A stretch of DNA of 64,000 nucleotides from Manihot esculenta. Its lineage: Eukaryota > Streptophyta > Magnoliopsida > Malpighiales > Euphorbiaceae. Below are positions 35,292-47,836 of this stretch, piece by piece. Position 1 is the stretch's first letter, and every line of letters begins with the position of its first letter. The notes below the pieces were generated by a model. It did no database searches, was not told the DNA's origin, and saw only the letters and a program-made list of their open reading frames with translations. The stretch lies in NCBI RefSeq assembly GCF_001659605.2, contig NC_035161.2:29745691-29809690 (forward strand), written 5' to 3'. A program made the translations under genes and the position numbers.

Positions 35292-35415
35292 TTACACTTC
35301 CTATTGTATTTTGCCTAAAATTGAACGTGAAACAAATGGTTACTGAGCCACTTGCCCCATGTTATTCAGCTTAGGTGGCTACTAACTCCATTACCTAATT
35401 AAAAGGTATGGGGCT
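34862..35415 (-). mobile_element. Element E internal 3' end (Athila/Tat-like), interrupted by element A
   Basis: On the minus strand GCTTGAGGACAAGTAAAG and TATGGGGAGCTGA precede the LTR. This is the same pre-PPT hairpin and purine tract layout as in the Athila-like element at 18140-18178. GAGCCACTTGCCCC near 35346 also recalls that element's 3' non-coding repeat. The sequence is cut at 35415 by element A and appears to resume at 63869. Confidence 0.5.
35207..35291. repeat. (TTA)n microsatellite, about 28 units
   Basis: An uninterrupted TTA/ATT tract of about 85 bp within element E internal sequence. Confidence 0.95.
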
Positions 35416-38400
35416 TGTAATACCTGGCTAGACTCCGGCATCGGAATTCCAACCCTCCGACGGAATCCCATTGAAATTCGAAATCTCGGATGCCGGAACC
35501 TCTTAGAAGGGTAAAACAAGGTTTTTATAAAATATTTTTGAAAATTTTAAGATTTTAAGAAAGAAAGAAAAAGAATTTTTGAAGAAAAAATGTTTTGGAA
35601 GGAAAGTCCAGGTTCGGCCGCCGAACATGGTGCTGCAGCGGGAGCTCTCCTTTCGGCCCCCGAAGGTGGTCTGGCCAGCCATCTATAAGAGGCTTCCAGT
35701 CCAAAAATGGGAGAGTTTCTCTCTCCATTTTCGGGCAAAGATGAGTTTTTGCCCTCCCATTGTTGATTTTGTTGTTTTTCCTTCAAATCCTTCAAAATAG
35801 TCATGAGTTTTCTCTTGTTTTTGAAGATTTGAACCTAAATCCAAGATTTTAAAGTTTGGAGACCGTTTCTCCTCAACTCAAAACTTGGATCACATCTACC
35901 TTAGATCTTCAAGAGGTAAGTGTAAATTCTTGCCTTTTCCTATATTTTAAGTAAGTATTAATAAGAGTTAAGGATTAAAAATGCATGAATTGGTTAGATC
36001 TAATACTATAGGGTTTGAGTTGGGTTGCTTATGAATGTTTGCTCTTTTGATATTTTAGTTGTTGTTTGTTGGGGTTTAGGTTAGTTTTTAAGCCCCTTAT
36101 GCCTGATGAGTGTGTATACATGTTTTGAGGGGTTGGATGTGAGGATTTGGAGAGTTTTGGTGGTTGAGTGCTTAAGGAAGAATCGGGTTCTGCCATTATG
36201 GAGAACCCAGGTTCGGCCGCCGAAGCAGGGTTCGACCGCCGAACCTGCCCGTGGAGGCAGCCTTTGGCCGCCTAACCTGCCCCTGAAAGGATGGACTTTC
36301 GGATCTGGGAAGGCTTTCGGCCGCCGAACCTGCCCCCGAAGGTTGGTGACTTTCGGATCTATGGAGACCTTCGGCAGCTGAACCTGCTGATCAAGCATAA
36401 TTTAGCTACATTTTTATTATATTTATTACTGTTTAATTACACATTTTTCTAGCTTAATTTATGTTTTTGTTATGTTTTTGTAGAAAAGGAAAAAAAATGG
36501 AAAGTTGGAGAAAAAGTGCAGAAAAAGCTGGAAAAATGATTGGGTCAAAGTGATTTGGCCAAATCACTGCCCAAATCAAGCTGAAGCAGAAAACTGGGAT
36601 TAACTCACAGACAGCAATTGGGGCAAGCGATTTGGGCAAATCACTGCCCAAATCAAAATAACTTAGACAGACAGCAGAAGCGGGAAAAGTGCAGAAAACC
36701 GAAATTCAAAAGTGGAGAAGTCCAAATCCACTTCAAACACTGCAAGATCAGCCCCAAGAACCACGCCCTTCACTTAGAGAGTTCCATTCTCAATCAAATA
36801 CAAAATCCAAAGAGGAATCAAAGACTACAAAGAAGACCAAATCAAATTGAGATTTCAAAACCCTAATCAAATTGGAATTGGGATTCTCCAGCTATAAAAG
36901 GGCAGCATTCAAACCAGCAAAGCATCATCTTCTCCTCTTCGGAAATCTGCAGAATTCAGCAGGAAGCCTGCGGCAGTCCCTTCTTCTCTTCCTTTCTTCT
37001 TTCTTTTGTGTATCTTGCCCACCATGAGTGGCTAATTTCATTCTTTTCTAGTTGAAGTTGAGGAAATTCAGATTTGTGATGAATTGGGAGATTTAAAACT
37101 CCATTGTTAAACTCTTATTTGCTTTCAATATTTATGCAACTTGATCTTTTCTATAATTGTTACTTTGCTTTTAGAATCAATAAGGGCCCATTGCTTTTAA
37201 ATTGCTTGAGTAATAAATTGTTTGAATGATTTAAGTCCGTAATTGCTTATATTATTTGAACACAAATATAATCAGTTGCATAATCTAGACTTGACCACGC
37301 GGTTGGCAAGGATAGAATTGGGTTTCTCTAAATCTTAGTGCAGTCAACAGTTGTTCGATGCTAAATGCCCCAAGGATGTTCCTTGACAACTTGTTGATTA
37401 GTGTTTGATTGGCAAACGTTTCCTAATCGAACTAGAACTAAGGAGGAATTTGGTTGTGAGAAGCGTCTTCCACAACCAAAACTAATTTATTGAAATAAAA
37501 TAGGAGTCTTAAATAGTCAATGATCAATTCTGAACAAGCTGAATTAAACTCACATTTCAACTAGAATCTCTTTCCCATTGAAATTCTCATTTATTTAAAT
37601 TATTATTTTCTCTTGCTTTCTAGATTTAATTCATCAAAACAAAACCCCTCTCTTTTATTTATTTGTCATTTATTTGCCTTAGTCATTATTAGGAAAACCT
37701 TTGGTGTCAAATCCCTGTGGTTCGACCCTATTGCCACTATCTGCAAGTTAATTGTTGATCGTTTAATAGGTTTATTTTTGACGGTTTCGACAACCGCTAT
37801 CACCTGCCCCCGAAAGTGTGACTTTTGGATCTGTGGGGACTTTCGGCCGCCGAACCTGCCGCCGAAAGTCCTCTGCCTAGCCTTCCTTTGCTTGATTTCT
37901 ATGTATGTTTTGATATGTTTTAGAGGGTTTTTGGGGAGTTATTTAGAGTCATGTAATTGTTGTGTTGGTCCCTCATTTGAGTCCACCTGTGTAGGAACAG
38001 ACCAGGGAGACCGTAGAGGCCTTTAGTGAGCTAGCTGCGTCATTGTTAGGCAACCGTCAACCAGAAGTGAGTAGAGCTAAACTAATCTATTATTTTAAAG
38101 TAATCAAACTTTTTAAGCATGATCATGCGTCACAAATACCATGTTTATGCATTAGGTTGTTTTGTATTAGAATTCACGAATATGATGCATTGCATAATTT
38201 ACTGTTGTTGTGGATGGATATTGGATGACCCACTAGCCTTCGATATGATATGATATGATATGATACGGAAGTCTAGGTCGAGGCCCATTCTACGCTCCTG
38301 GCAATATGATAAGAGAAAGTCCAGGTCGAGGTCCATTCTATGCCCCTGACATTTATGGATATGTTATGTTATGTTTAAGCGAAAGTCCTGAGGAGCTTCA

Positions 38401-39004
38401 TCGAGGGCTGGACACATTGGATATGTAGAGGGTTACTGGTGACAAGTCCATCTTGATGTGAATTGATTGTGCTGTGACGCATTTCATATGAGTATATGTT
38501 TATTAAACTGTTTTTATGTTCTGCTCACTAGACTCTTGTAGCTTATCCCTTTCCCCTAACCCTAGGTTTGCAGGAACGCAGATAGCTTGGGAGAGTCGGC
38601 ATAGCTTTTGGTACAGTTTTAATGTAATAGAATAGTAGTGGACATGTAATATCTTATGGATTAGAATTGTGCTTCGCTCTAATGATAATTTTGTAATCCT
38701 GGTTTACATGATCTTTATGTAAAAATTTTGTGTTTATGTTATGTTGAACCAAGTTGAGGCATGTATGTTGACCATACTGGAGCATTTGATGAGAGCTCTA
38801 GTATGGTTTTATGTTTTCAGTTTATAATACATGCACAGGTTAAGTTTGGTTTCATGAAATGTTTAAGTTTTTATGTTGATGTATGATCATGTATAGGATT
38901 TTATTAGGTACACAGGATGTATAGTAGGCTTGCTATGGGTTCCGGCGACCTTAAGTCGATCTGAATCCTAGCGCCGGTAGCGGTCCGGTTTCCGGATCTT
39001 TACA
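35416..39004 (+). repeat. 5' LTR of chromovirus A, containing a solo LTR
   Basis: Begins TGTAATACCTGGCTAG and ends GGATCTTTACA. TATA-like CTATAAGAGG lies near 35682, and a strong splice donor (CAAGAG|GTAAGTG) at 35916/35917. Clusters of TTCGGCCGCCGAA-type words flank the solo LTR, and minisatellite units lie at about 38265-38345. Confidence 0.88.
36388..37802 (+). mobile_element. Solo LTR of an Athila-like element
   Basis: 1415 bp, begins TGATCAAGCATAATTTAG and ends CAACCGCTATCA. It is flanked by a perfect CCTGC target duplication (36383-36387, 37803-37807). It is clearly homologous to the 12924/18179 LTRs but diverged, and it has fewer GTGATTTGCCCA words, often as GATTTGGGCAAATC. A TATA box (GCTATAAAAGG) is near 36891. 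It was presumably left by LTR-LTR recombination. Confidence 0.93.
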
Positions 39005-39007
39005 GAG

Positions 39008-39021
39008 TGGTATCAGAGCCC
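39008..39021 (+). other. Primer binding site of chromovirus A (initiator Met tRNA)
   Basis: TGGTATCAGAGCCC three bases after the LTR, complementary to the 3' end of initiator methionine tRNA, as is usual for plant chromoviruses. Confidence 0.9.
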
Positions 39022-39275
39022 TAGGTTCATATGGTCGGACCTAGAGAGTGTCGGGCTCATAGATGTTATAGAAGGGCAAGCACATTAGGAAAAATCATGT
39101 CCATTAGGTTAGGATGTAGAGTCCTGTCTTGATGTAAGTATGATGATGTGTAATGCCATGATATTATGCATGTGCATTAATGATATGTTATGTAAATGTT
39201 GTGAGTTCATGTGTATCCACATGAGCCATATGATGCTAATATTTATGTGTTATATGTTGTTTTTCAGAAAACAGA

Positions 39276-42200
39276 ATGCGAGGCTCACGTCGATCTGCAC
39301 GATTGATAGGAGCTCCACTTGAGAATGAAGGTATGGATGCCCTTCCCCCTGCTCTGCCAAGAGCACGGTCTAGTAGAACTAGTAGAGGAGAAACATCAAG
39401 GGACCATAGAAGGTCTTTTGATGTAAACCAGAGGAGAACAGATCCGGGTGGAATGTCTGCGGATGTGAGAGAAACAGTGAAAGATGATCAGAGAAGAGAT
39501 GGAAGTTTGGGTGTGAGTATGTCAGAAGAGGGTATGGGAGAATCACAAGGAGGCACTCAGGCCTCGGGTTTTGCTTACCCACCACAGTACCAACCCTACC
39601 CACAGGGACCAGGGTATCCGATGGGAGGCAAATCAGATTTCTCTAGCTACAACCCATATCCCTCATTCATGCCCTATCCTCCCTACTACCCTCCATATCC
39701 CCCTTACCCGATGTTTTCACCCCCATTTTTTATCAAAATCCAGCACACCCTAACCCAGGGAATGCTGCACCTCCTCCTCCCCCAGTAGCACCAGTGGTTC
39801 CTGAAGCCCAATCATCCAGACCTAACCTATCAGCTGGGAGCAAGGTGAAGATGACAGACTATTTGAAGCTGGATGCTCCCAAATATAAAACAGGTGATGA
39901 TCTGTTTGAGTATCTCAAGACAGTGAAAATGATAACTGATGAGTTAGGAGCCAGTGACAGTAGAGCCATTCAGATGGCGGGGTTCACTTTGAAATGTAAG
40001 AAGGCGAAAGAATGGTTTAAGAATTATGTGGATCCGAGACTGGACAGCCTATCATGGGAACAGTTTGCCAATGAATTTGCAGGATGGGCTTTTTAAGATA
40101 GTTTGAAGGAGTTGAAGGCGATAGAGTTTGAGCAGTTGAGGCAGACTGAGGATATGAGTGTAGATGAGTATACGGATAAATTTCTGGAGTTGCTGTAGTT
40201 TGTGGAGCAGGCATACGACACTGATCAGAAGAAAGCCAGGAGGTATACCATGAGACTCCACTCCAGGTATTCCTCCCTGATCTTAGCTGCAGAGAGGGAG
40301 AGTTTCCACACTATTATGGATGCAGCACGGAAGATGGAGGCTAATGCCATTATACAGGGGACAGTGAAGCAGCAGGTGGCACATTCCTCAGGTTCCAAAA
40401 CTTCGGGTACATGGAAAATTGATCTCTCCTCTTTGAGTGCTGCCGCCACAAGAGGTAAAAAGTGGGACAAATCCAAGTCCAAGAAGAACAAGTTCTGGAA
40501 CCGGTTGAAGTATGGTTTGGGAATGGGTGGTGGTTCTAGCTCTGGTTCGGATAGCTCCGGATGTATGAGGTGCGTTAAGCCGCACAAAGGGGTCTGTCGG
40601 TTTGGGACTACAGCATGTTTTAGATGTGGACAGGAGGGGCACATGGCACGTGAGTGTCCCAATGCAGCTATTATGGCACAGTCCCAGCAGACAGCTTCTG
40701 GCAGTGTAGCTCAACCAGCAGCTTTAGCCACATCTCAGGGCAGAGGGCGAGGTCGAGGGAGAGGGACAACCTCTTTTTCAACAGGTTCCCACAGGGAAGG
40801 TCCTTCAGCTCCAGCACGGATCTTCACCATGACACAGCAGGAGGCTAACACATCGAACACGGTGGTGTCAGGTAAACTCACTATTGGGTGTTCTAATGTG
40901 TATGCTCTTATGGACCCTGGTGCCTCTCATTCTTTTATTTCTCCGAGAGCCGTAGAGAGTTTGGGTTTGATAGCTTTTGGATTAGAGTGTCCTCTTTGGG
41001 TCAGTGGGCCCAAGTGTGATCCATCTGTGGCAGAGTCAGTCTGCTGGTTCAATCCAGTTTTTGTTGAGGGTAGGTGCCTTCCAACTGACCTTGTGGTTCT
41101 ATATTTGACCGATTTTGATGTCATTCTAGGGATGGGTTGGCTCTCTACTCATGGTGCTACCTTGGACTGCAGAGACAAGGTAGTCAGGTTCAGAGAACAA
41201 GATGGGTCAGAGCTTGTCTTTAGAGGAGATAGAGTAGGGATGCCTAGAGGTTTGATATCTACCCTGCAGACTCATAGGTTGCTTAGGAGGGGTTGTCAGG
41301 GGTTTCTTGCTCATGTCAGAGAGCTTAACAGTTAGGTTAGGGAACCAGCTTCAGTGCCCGTAGTTAGAGAGTTCCTAGATGTCTTCCCAGACGAGCTGCC
41401 AGGGTTACCACCTGCTAGAGAGATAAAGTTTGAAATTGAAGTAATGCCAGCAACCAGACCTATCTCTATTCCTCCCTATAGGATGGCACCTGCAGAATTG
41501 AAAGAGTTAAAGGAGCAGTTGCAGGAGTCGGTAGATAAGGGTTTCATCCGACCTAGTACCTCATCTTGGGGTACCTCGGTTTTGTTTGTGAAAAAGAAGG
41601 ATGGATACTTGAGACTTTGTATCGACTACAGACAGTTGAATAAGGTTACTACCAAGAACAGGTATCTGTTACCCAGGATTGATGATCTATTCGACCAGCT
41701 AGCAGGAGCCGGTTGTTTCTCCAAGATAGATTTGAGATCCGGTACCACTAGCTGAGGGTTAGAGAAGAAGATGTGCCCGAGACAGCTTTCAAGACCAGAT
41801 ATGGGCATTATGAGTTCCTAGTGATGCCGTTCGGGTTAATCAATGCCCCTGCAGCATTCATGAATCTTATGAACAGAGTTTTTAGTCAGTTTCTGGATCA
41901 CTTCGTTATTGTCTTCATTGACGATATCTTAGTGTACTCCAGAAATGCAGAGGACCATGCCCATCATCTGAGGATTGTGTTGCAGACCCTGAGAGAACAC
42001 GGCTTGTATGCAAAGTTCTCTAAATGTGAGTTTTGGTTGAGGAATATTTCTTTCTTGGGGCATGTGGTGTCAGAAAAGGGAATTGAAGTAGACCCCAAGA
42101 AAGTAGAAGCTGTAGCTAATTGGTCCAGACCCGCTACAGTGACAGAGATTAAGAGCTTTTTGGGTTTGGCAGGTTACTACAGGAGATTTGTTCAGGATTT

Positions 42201-43553
42201 CTCCAAGATTGATGCTCCTATGACCAGATTGACCAAGAAGAATCAGAGGTTTGTTTGGACAGAATAGTGTGAAGAAAGTTTTAAAGAGCTAAAGAAAAGA
42301 CTGACGTCAGCACCGGTGTTAGCTCTGCCTATAAGTGATGAAGATTTCACAGTGTTTTGTGATGCATCCCGAGTGGGACTAGGTTGTGTGTTGATGCAGA
42401 ATGAAAGGATGATTGCTTATGCTTCTAGATAGCTGAAGAAGCACGAGTTGAATTATCCTACACACGATCTAGAGATGGCAGCTGTGATCTTTGCACTCAA
42501 GTTGTGGAGGCATTACCTGTATGGGGTAAGATGTGAGATCTTTACAGATCATAAGAGTTTGCAGTACATCTTGAGTTAGAAAGAGTTGAACCTGAGGCAG
42601 AGAAGATGGGTAGAGCTGCTTAGTGATTATGATTCCAAGATCAAGTATCATCCGGGTAAGGCAAATGTAGTAGTAGATGCTCTCAGCTAGAAATCACTTG
42701 GCAGTTTATCCCATATTACAACAGAGAGAAGACCGGTGGTGAGGTAATTTTACCGGCTCATTAATGAAGGGTTACAGCTAGAGTTGTCTGGATAGCTCAG
42801 ATGAGAGTGACACCTGTGTTTCTAGAGTAAGTGACACCTGTGTTTCTAGAGTAAGTGGCACAGAAACAGCACGAGGACCCTGAGTTGGTGAAAATTACGA
42901 GGACTGTTCAGTCAGGAAAAAATGAGGAGTTTAAATTGTACAACAAAGGGATTCTTCGTTACGGAAACAGGTTATGTGTACCATATTATGTGAGTTTGAA
43001 GGGAAACATTATGAGAGAGGCTCATAATGCTAGGTACAGTGTTCACCCTGGGCCACCAAGATGTATCAGGATCTGAAGAGGGTTTATTGGTGGCCAGCTA
43101 TGAAAAGGGAAGTGGCGTAGTTTGTGTCCGCTTGTGAAATATGTCAGAGAGTGAAGCTAGAGCATTAGAAGTCAGCTGGGATGCTCAACCCACTACCGAT
43201 TCCAGAGTGGAAATGGAAAAATGTAGCGATGGATTTCGTAGTGGGGTTACTAGCAACGTCCAACAGATTAGATTCAATATGGGTAATAGTGGACAGATTG
43301 ACCAAATCTGCTCACTTCATTCCGGTCAGGAGTGGTTACTCTGTGAACAAGCTGGCACAGGTGTATGTTGAAGAGATTGTCAGGCTGCATGGGACTCCAG
43401 TATCAATAGTGTCAGATAGGGGACCCTAGTTTACCTCCAGGTTTTGGCAGAGTCTGCAGAATGCGATGGGCACGAGGTTGGATTTTAGTACTGCCTTTCA
43501 TCCACAAACTGATGGATAGTCAGAGAGGACCATCCAAACGATAGAAGATATGT
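39276..43553 (+). pseudogene. Chromovirus A gag-pol, decayed, up to integrase
   Basis: Starts MRGSRRSARLIGAPLE. Gag has a Pro/Tyr-rich N-part, then a frameshift near 39740-39790 and stops at 40094-40096 and about 40197. A zinc knuckle [15 protein letters not shown] is present at about 40616. The protease motif is [11 protein letters not shown] (about 40912). RT carries FIDDILVYS (about 41920). RNase H has [10 protein letters not shown]. The integrase zinc-binding and catalytic regions follow with several stops; many sit where relatives have CAG or TGG codons. The frame ends at 43553, where it is joined to element B gag. Segment 43172-43553 is duplicated at 60545-60926. Not functional. Confidence 0.9.
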
Positions 43554-46500
43554 ATTCGATGGGAGGTACATCGGATTACCCCAGTTTTAGCCCTTATCCT
43601 CCTCACATGCCATACCCACCTTTCTACCCACCATACCCACAGTACCCTATGTACCCATCCCCATCTTTCTATCTAGGTACAGCAAATCCTAACCCAGGGG
43701 ATGTTGCACCTCCTCCACCACCAGCAGAACCTATGGTCTCAGAAACCCAAATACCTAAACCTAGCTCATCTGGAGGGAGCAAGGTCAAGATGACCGACTA
43801 CTTGAAGTTGGATGCTCCTAAGTATGAAATCGGTGATGACCCGTTTGTGTACCTTGAGAGGGTCAAGACAATTACAGATGAGATAGAAGCTGGTGACAGC
43901 AGAGCCATTCAGATGGTTGGGTTCACACTAAAATGCAAGAAGGCCCGAGAGTGGTTTAAGAACTATGTGAACCCGAGGTTGGATAGTCTATCCTGGGAGG
44001 AGTTTGCTAATGAGTTTGCTGGATGGGCTTTCCCTGATAGCTCAAGGGAGCTGAAAATGATCGAGTTTGAGCAGTTGAGGCAGACGGAGGAAATGAGTGT
44101 AGATGAGTACACAGATAGGTTCTTGGAGTTATTGCCGTTTCCAGGGCAAAATCTGGATTCTGACCAGAAGAAGGCAAGGAGGTATATCATGAGGCTTCAT
44201 TCCAGGTATTCCTCCTTGATTCAGTCAGCAGAAAGGGAGAGTTTCCATGCCATAGTGGATATGGCCCGGAGGATGGAGGCTAGTGCAATAATCGAAGGAA
44301 AAGTTAAACAGTCAGTGGCACAGTCCCAGCAGACAGCTTCTGGTAGTGTGGCTCAGCCAGTAGCTCCAGTTGCGACGCATGCCAGTGGCAGAGGCAGAGG
44401 GAGAGGGGCAGCCTCTTCTTCAGCGGGTTTCAGGGGTGAAGGTCCATCAGCTCCAACACGGATCTTCACCATGACACAGCAGGAGGCAAATGCATCAAAC
44501 ACCGTGGTGTCAGGTAATCTCATCATTGGTTGTTATGATGTTTATGCCTTAATGGACCCTGGTGCATCTCATTCTTTTATTGCTCCGAGAGCCATCCAGA
44601 GGTTGGGTTTGATGGTCTCTGGGTTAGAGTGTCCCCTATGGGTCAATGGACCCAAGTGTGACCCGTCAGTGGCAGAGTCAGTCTGCCGGTTATGTCCGAT
44701 TATTTTAGGGATGGATTGGCTATCTACCCATGGTGCTACCTTGGACTGCAGAGACAAGGTAGTCAGGTTCAGAGGTCAGGATGGGTCAGAGGTCGTCTTC
44801 AGAGGAGACATGAAGGGTACACCTAGAGGCTTGATATCAGCCCTACAGGCTCGTAGGTTGCTCAGGAGGGGTTGTCAGGGTTTTCTAGCTCATGTGAGGG
44901 AGCTGGATAGCCATGTTAGAGAGCCCGCCTCAGTGCCCGTGGTTAGAGAGTTTTTAGATGTCTTCCCAGACGAGCTGCCAGGTTTACCACCTACTAGGGA
45001 GATAGAGTTCGAAATTGAATTGATGCCTGAAACCAGACCGATCTCATTCCCTCTCTACAGGATGGCACCAACAAAATTGAAGGAGTTTAAGGAGCAGTTA
45101 CAAGAGCTGGTAGATAAGGGCTTCATCCGACCGAGTACCTCACCTTGGGGTGCACCAGTTTTGTTTGTGAAAAAGAAGGATGGATCCCTTAGACTTTGTA
45201 TCGACTACAGGCAGTTGAACAAAGTCACTACCAAGAACAAGTATCTGTTGCCTAGGATCGACGATCTTTTCGACCAGCTAGCAGGAGCAGGTTGTTTCTC
45301 CAAAATAGATATGAGATCCGAGTATCATTAGCTGAGAATAAGAGAAGAAGATGTGCCGAAGACGGCGTTCAGAACCAGATATGGGCACTATGAGTTCCTT
45401 GTGATGCCGTTCGGGTTAACCAATGCCTCTGCAGCATTCATGGACCTCATGAACATAGTTTTTAGTCACTATCTGGATCACTTCGTTATTGTCTTCATAG
45501 ATGATATCTTAGTGTATTCCAGGAATGCAGAGGAGCATGCCCATCATCTAAGGATAGTTCTGCAGACCTTGAGGGAACATGGCTTGTATGCCAAGTTCTC
45601 CAAGTGTGAGTTCTAGCTGAGGAGCATTTCATTCTTGGGGCATGTTGTGTCAGAAAATGGAATCGAAGTAGACTCCAAGAAGGTAGAAGCTGTAGCTAAC
45701 TGGCCTAGATCCACTACAGTGACAAAGATCAAGAGCTTCTTGGGTTTGACAGGTTACTACAGGAGGTTCATTCAGGACTTCTCTAAGATTGTAGCTCCTA
45801 TGACCAGATTGACTAAGAAGAACCAGAGGTTTGTGTGGACTGACCAGTGTGAAGAGAGCTTTGAAGAGCTAAAGAGGAGGTTAACTTCAGCACCGGTGTT
45901 AGCTTTGCCAGCTAGTAATGAAGACTTCACAGTGTTCTGTGATGCGTCCCGTTTGGGACTGGGTTGTGTATTGATGCAGAATGAAAGGGTGATTGCTTAT
46001 GCTTCTAGGCAGTTGAAGAAGCACGAGTTTAATTACCCTAAACATGACCTAGAGATGGCAGCAGTAATCTTTGCACTCAAGATGTGGAGGCACTACCTTT
46101 ACGGGGTAAAATGTGAGATCTTCACCGATCATAAAAGCCTACAGTACATCCTGAGTCAAAGAGATTTGAATTTGAGGCAGAGAAGATGGGTAGAACTGCT
46201 CAGTGACTATGATTGCAAGATTCAGTACCATCCGGGTAAGGCGAATGTTGTGGCAGACGCCTTAAGCCGGAAATCACTTGGCAGTTTGTCCCATATTTCT
46301 GCAGAGAGGAGGCCAGTAGTGAGGGAGTTCTTCGAGCTCATGAATGAAGGTTTACAGTTGGAGTTGTCTGGTACAGGTGCTTTAGTTGCTCAGATGAGAG
46401 TGGCACCCGTGTTTCTGGAGCAGGTGGCTCAGAAACAGCATGAGGACCCAAAGTTAGTGAAGATTGCCAGGACTGTTCAGTCGGGCAAAGAAAATGAATT

Positions 46501-47836
46501 CAGATTCGATAGCAAGGGGATCCTCCGCTATGGGAGCAGATTGTGTGTACCAGATGACGTAGGGCTGAAAGGAGACATTATGAGAGAGGCTCATAATGCC
46601 AGATACAGTGTTCACCCTGGAGCCACCAAGATGTATCAAGATCTGAAGAAGGTTTATTGGTGGCCAGCTATGAAGAAAGAAGTGGCACAGTTTGTGTCAG
46701 CCTGCGAAGTGTGTCAGAGGGTGAAGCTGGAACATCAGAAGCCGGTTGGAATGCTTAACCCACTACCTATTCCAGAGTGGAAATGAGAAAATATAGCTAT
46801 GGACTTCGTGGTGGGGTTACCGGCAGCGTCCAACAGATTGGACTCCATATGGGTGATTGTGGACAGACTCACCAAATCTGCTCACTTCATCCCTGTCAGG
46901 AGTGGCTATTCTGTGGACAAGTTGGCGCAGGTGTATGTTGATGAGGTGGTCAGGTTGCATGGGGCTCCTGTTTCAATAGTGTCTGATAGAGGACCCCAGT
47001 TCACCTCTAGGTTTTGGCGGAGTCTATAGAACGCTATGGGTACTAGGTTGAATTTTAGCACTGCTTTCCATCCTCAGACGGACGGACAATCAGAGAGGAC
47101 CATCCAGACCATAGAGGATATGCTCAGAATGTGTGTGCTAGATTTTGGCAGTTCTTGGAGGCAGCATCTACCTTTGGTGGAGTTTGCCTACAATAACATC
47201 TATCATGCTAGCATAGGGATGGCTCCGTATGAAGCTTTGTATGGAAGAAAGTGCAAGTCACCGGTCTGTTGGGAGGAAGTTGGAGAAAGGGCCTTAGCAG
47301 GGCCTGAGCTAGTAGAGATTACCAGCAGAGTGGTACCAATTATCAGAGAAAGGATCAAGACTGCTGTGAGCAGGCAAAAGAGTTATGCAGATATCCGCAG
47401 AAGGCAAGTAGAGTTTCAGGAGGGGGATTTAGTATTGCTCAAAGTGTCTCCGATGAAAGGGGTGATTCGGTTCGGGAAGAAAGGTAAGCTAGCTCCACGG
47501 TACATCGGACCCTTTGAAATCTTGCAAAAAATTGGGAATGTATCGTACAAGTTGGACTTACCTGCTTCAATGGAGAGAATCCATCCGGTTTTCCATGTTT
47601 CCATGTTAAGGAAGTTCGTGTCGAATTCGGGCAAGGTTCTTAGTGAGCCTGATGTAGAGATCCTTGGAGATCTCACCTATGTTGAGCAGACGGTGCGGAT
47701 CCTAGACACCCAGATCAGAAAGTTGAGAAACAAGGAAATCCCGATGGTGAAAGTCCTTTGGAATCACCACAACATCGAGGAATGTACTTGGGAGACACGG
47801 GAGTCTATGCTCCAGCAATATCCTCATCTCTTCTAA
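43554..47836 (+). pseudogene. Chromovirus B gag-pol with nonsense codons and deletions
   Basis: Pieces: 43554-45331, 45353-45616, 45635-46786, 46799-47029 and 47036-47836. Four stops interrupt otherwise well-preserved frames (45329, 45614, 46784 and 47027); each fits a C-to-T or G-to-A change of a Gln or Trp codon. The gag zinc-knuckle region is deleted: relatives have about 100 residues between the VAQ-type word near 44320 and SQQTASGS, B has none. About 24 residues of protease are also missing before [13 protein letters not shown] with FIDDILVYS, RNase H, integrase and a full-length chromodomain (ending [13 protein letters not shown]) remain recognisable. Not functional. Confidence 0.9.
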
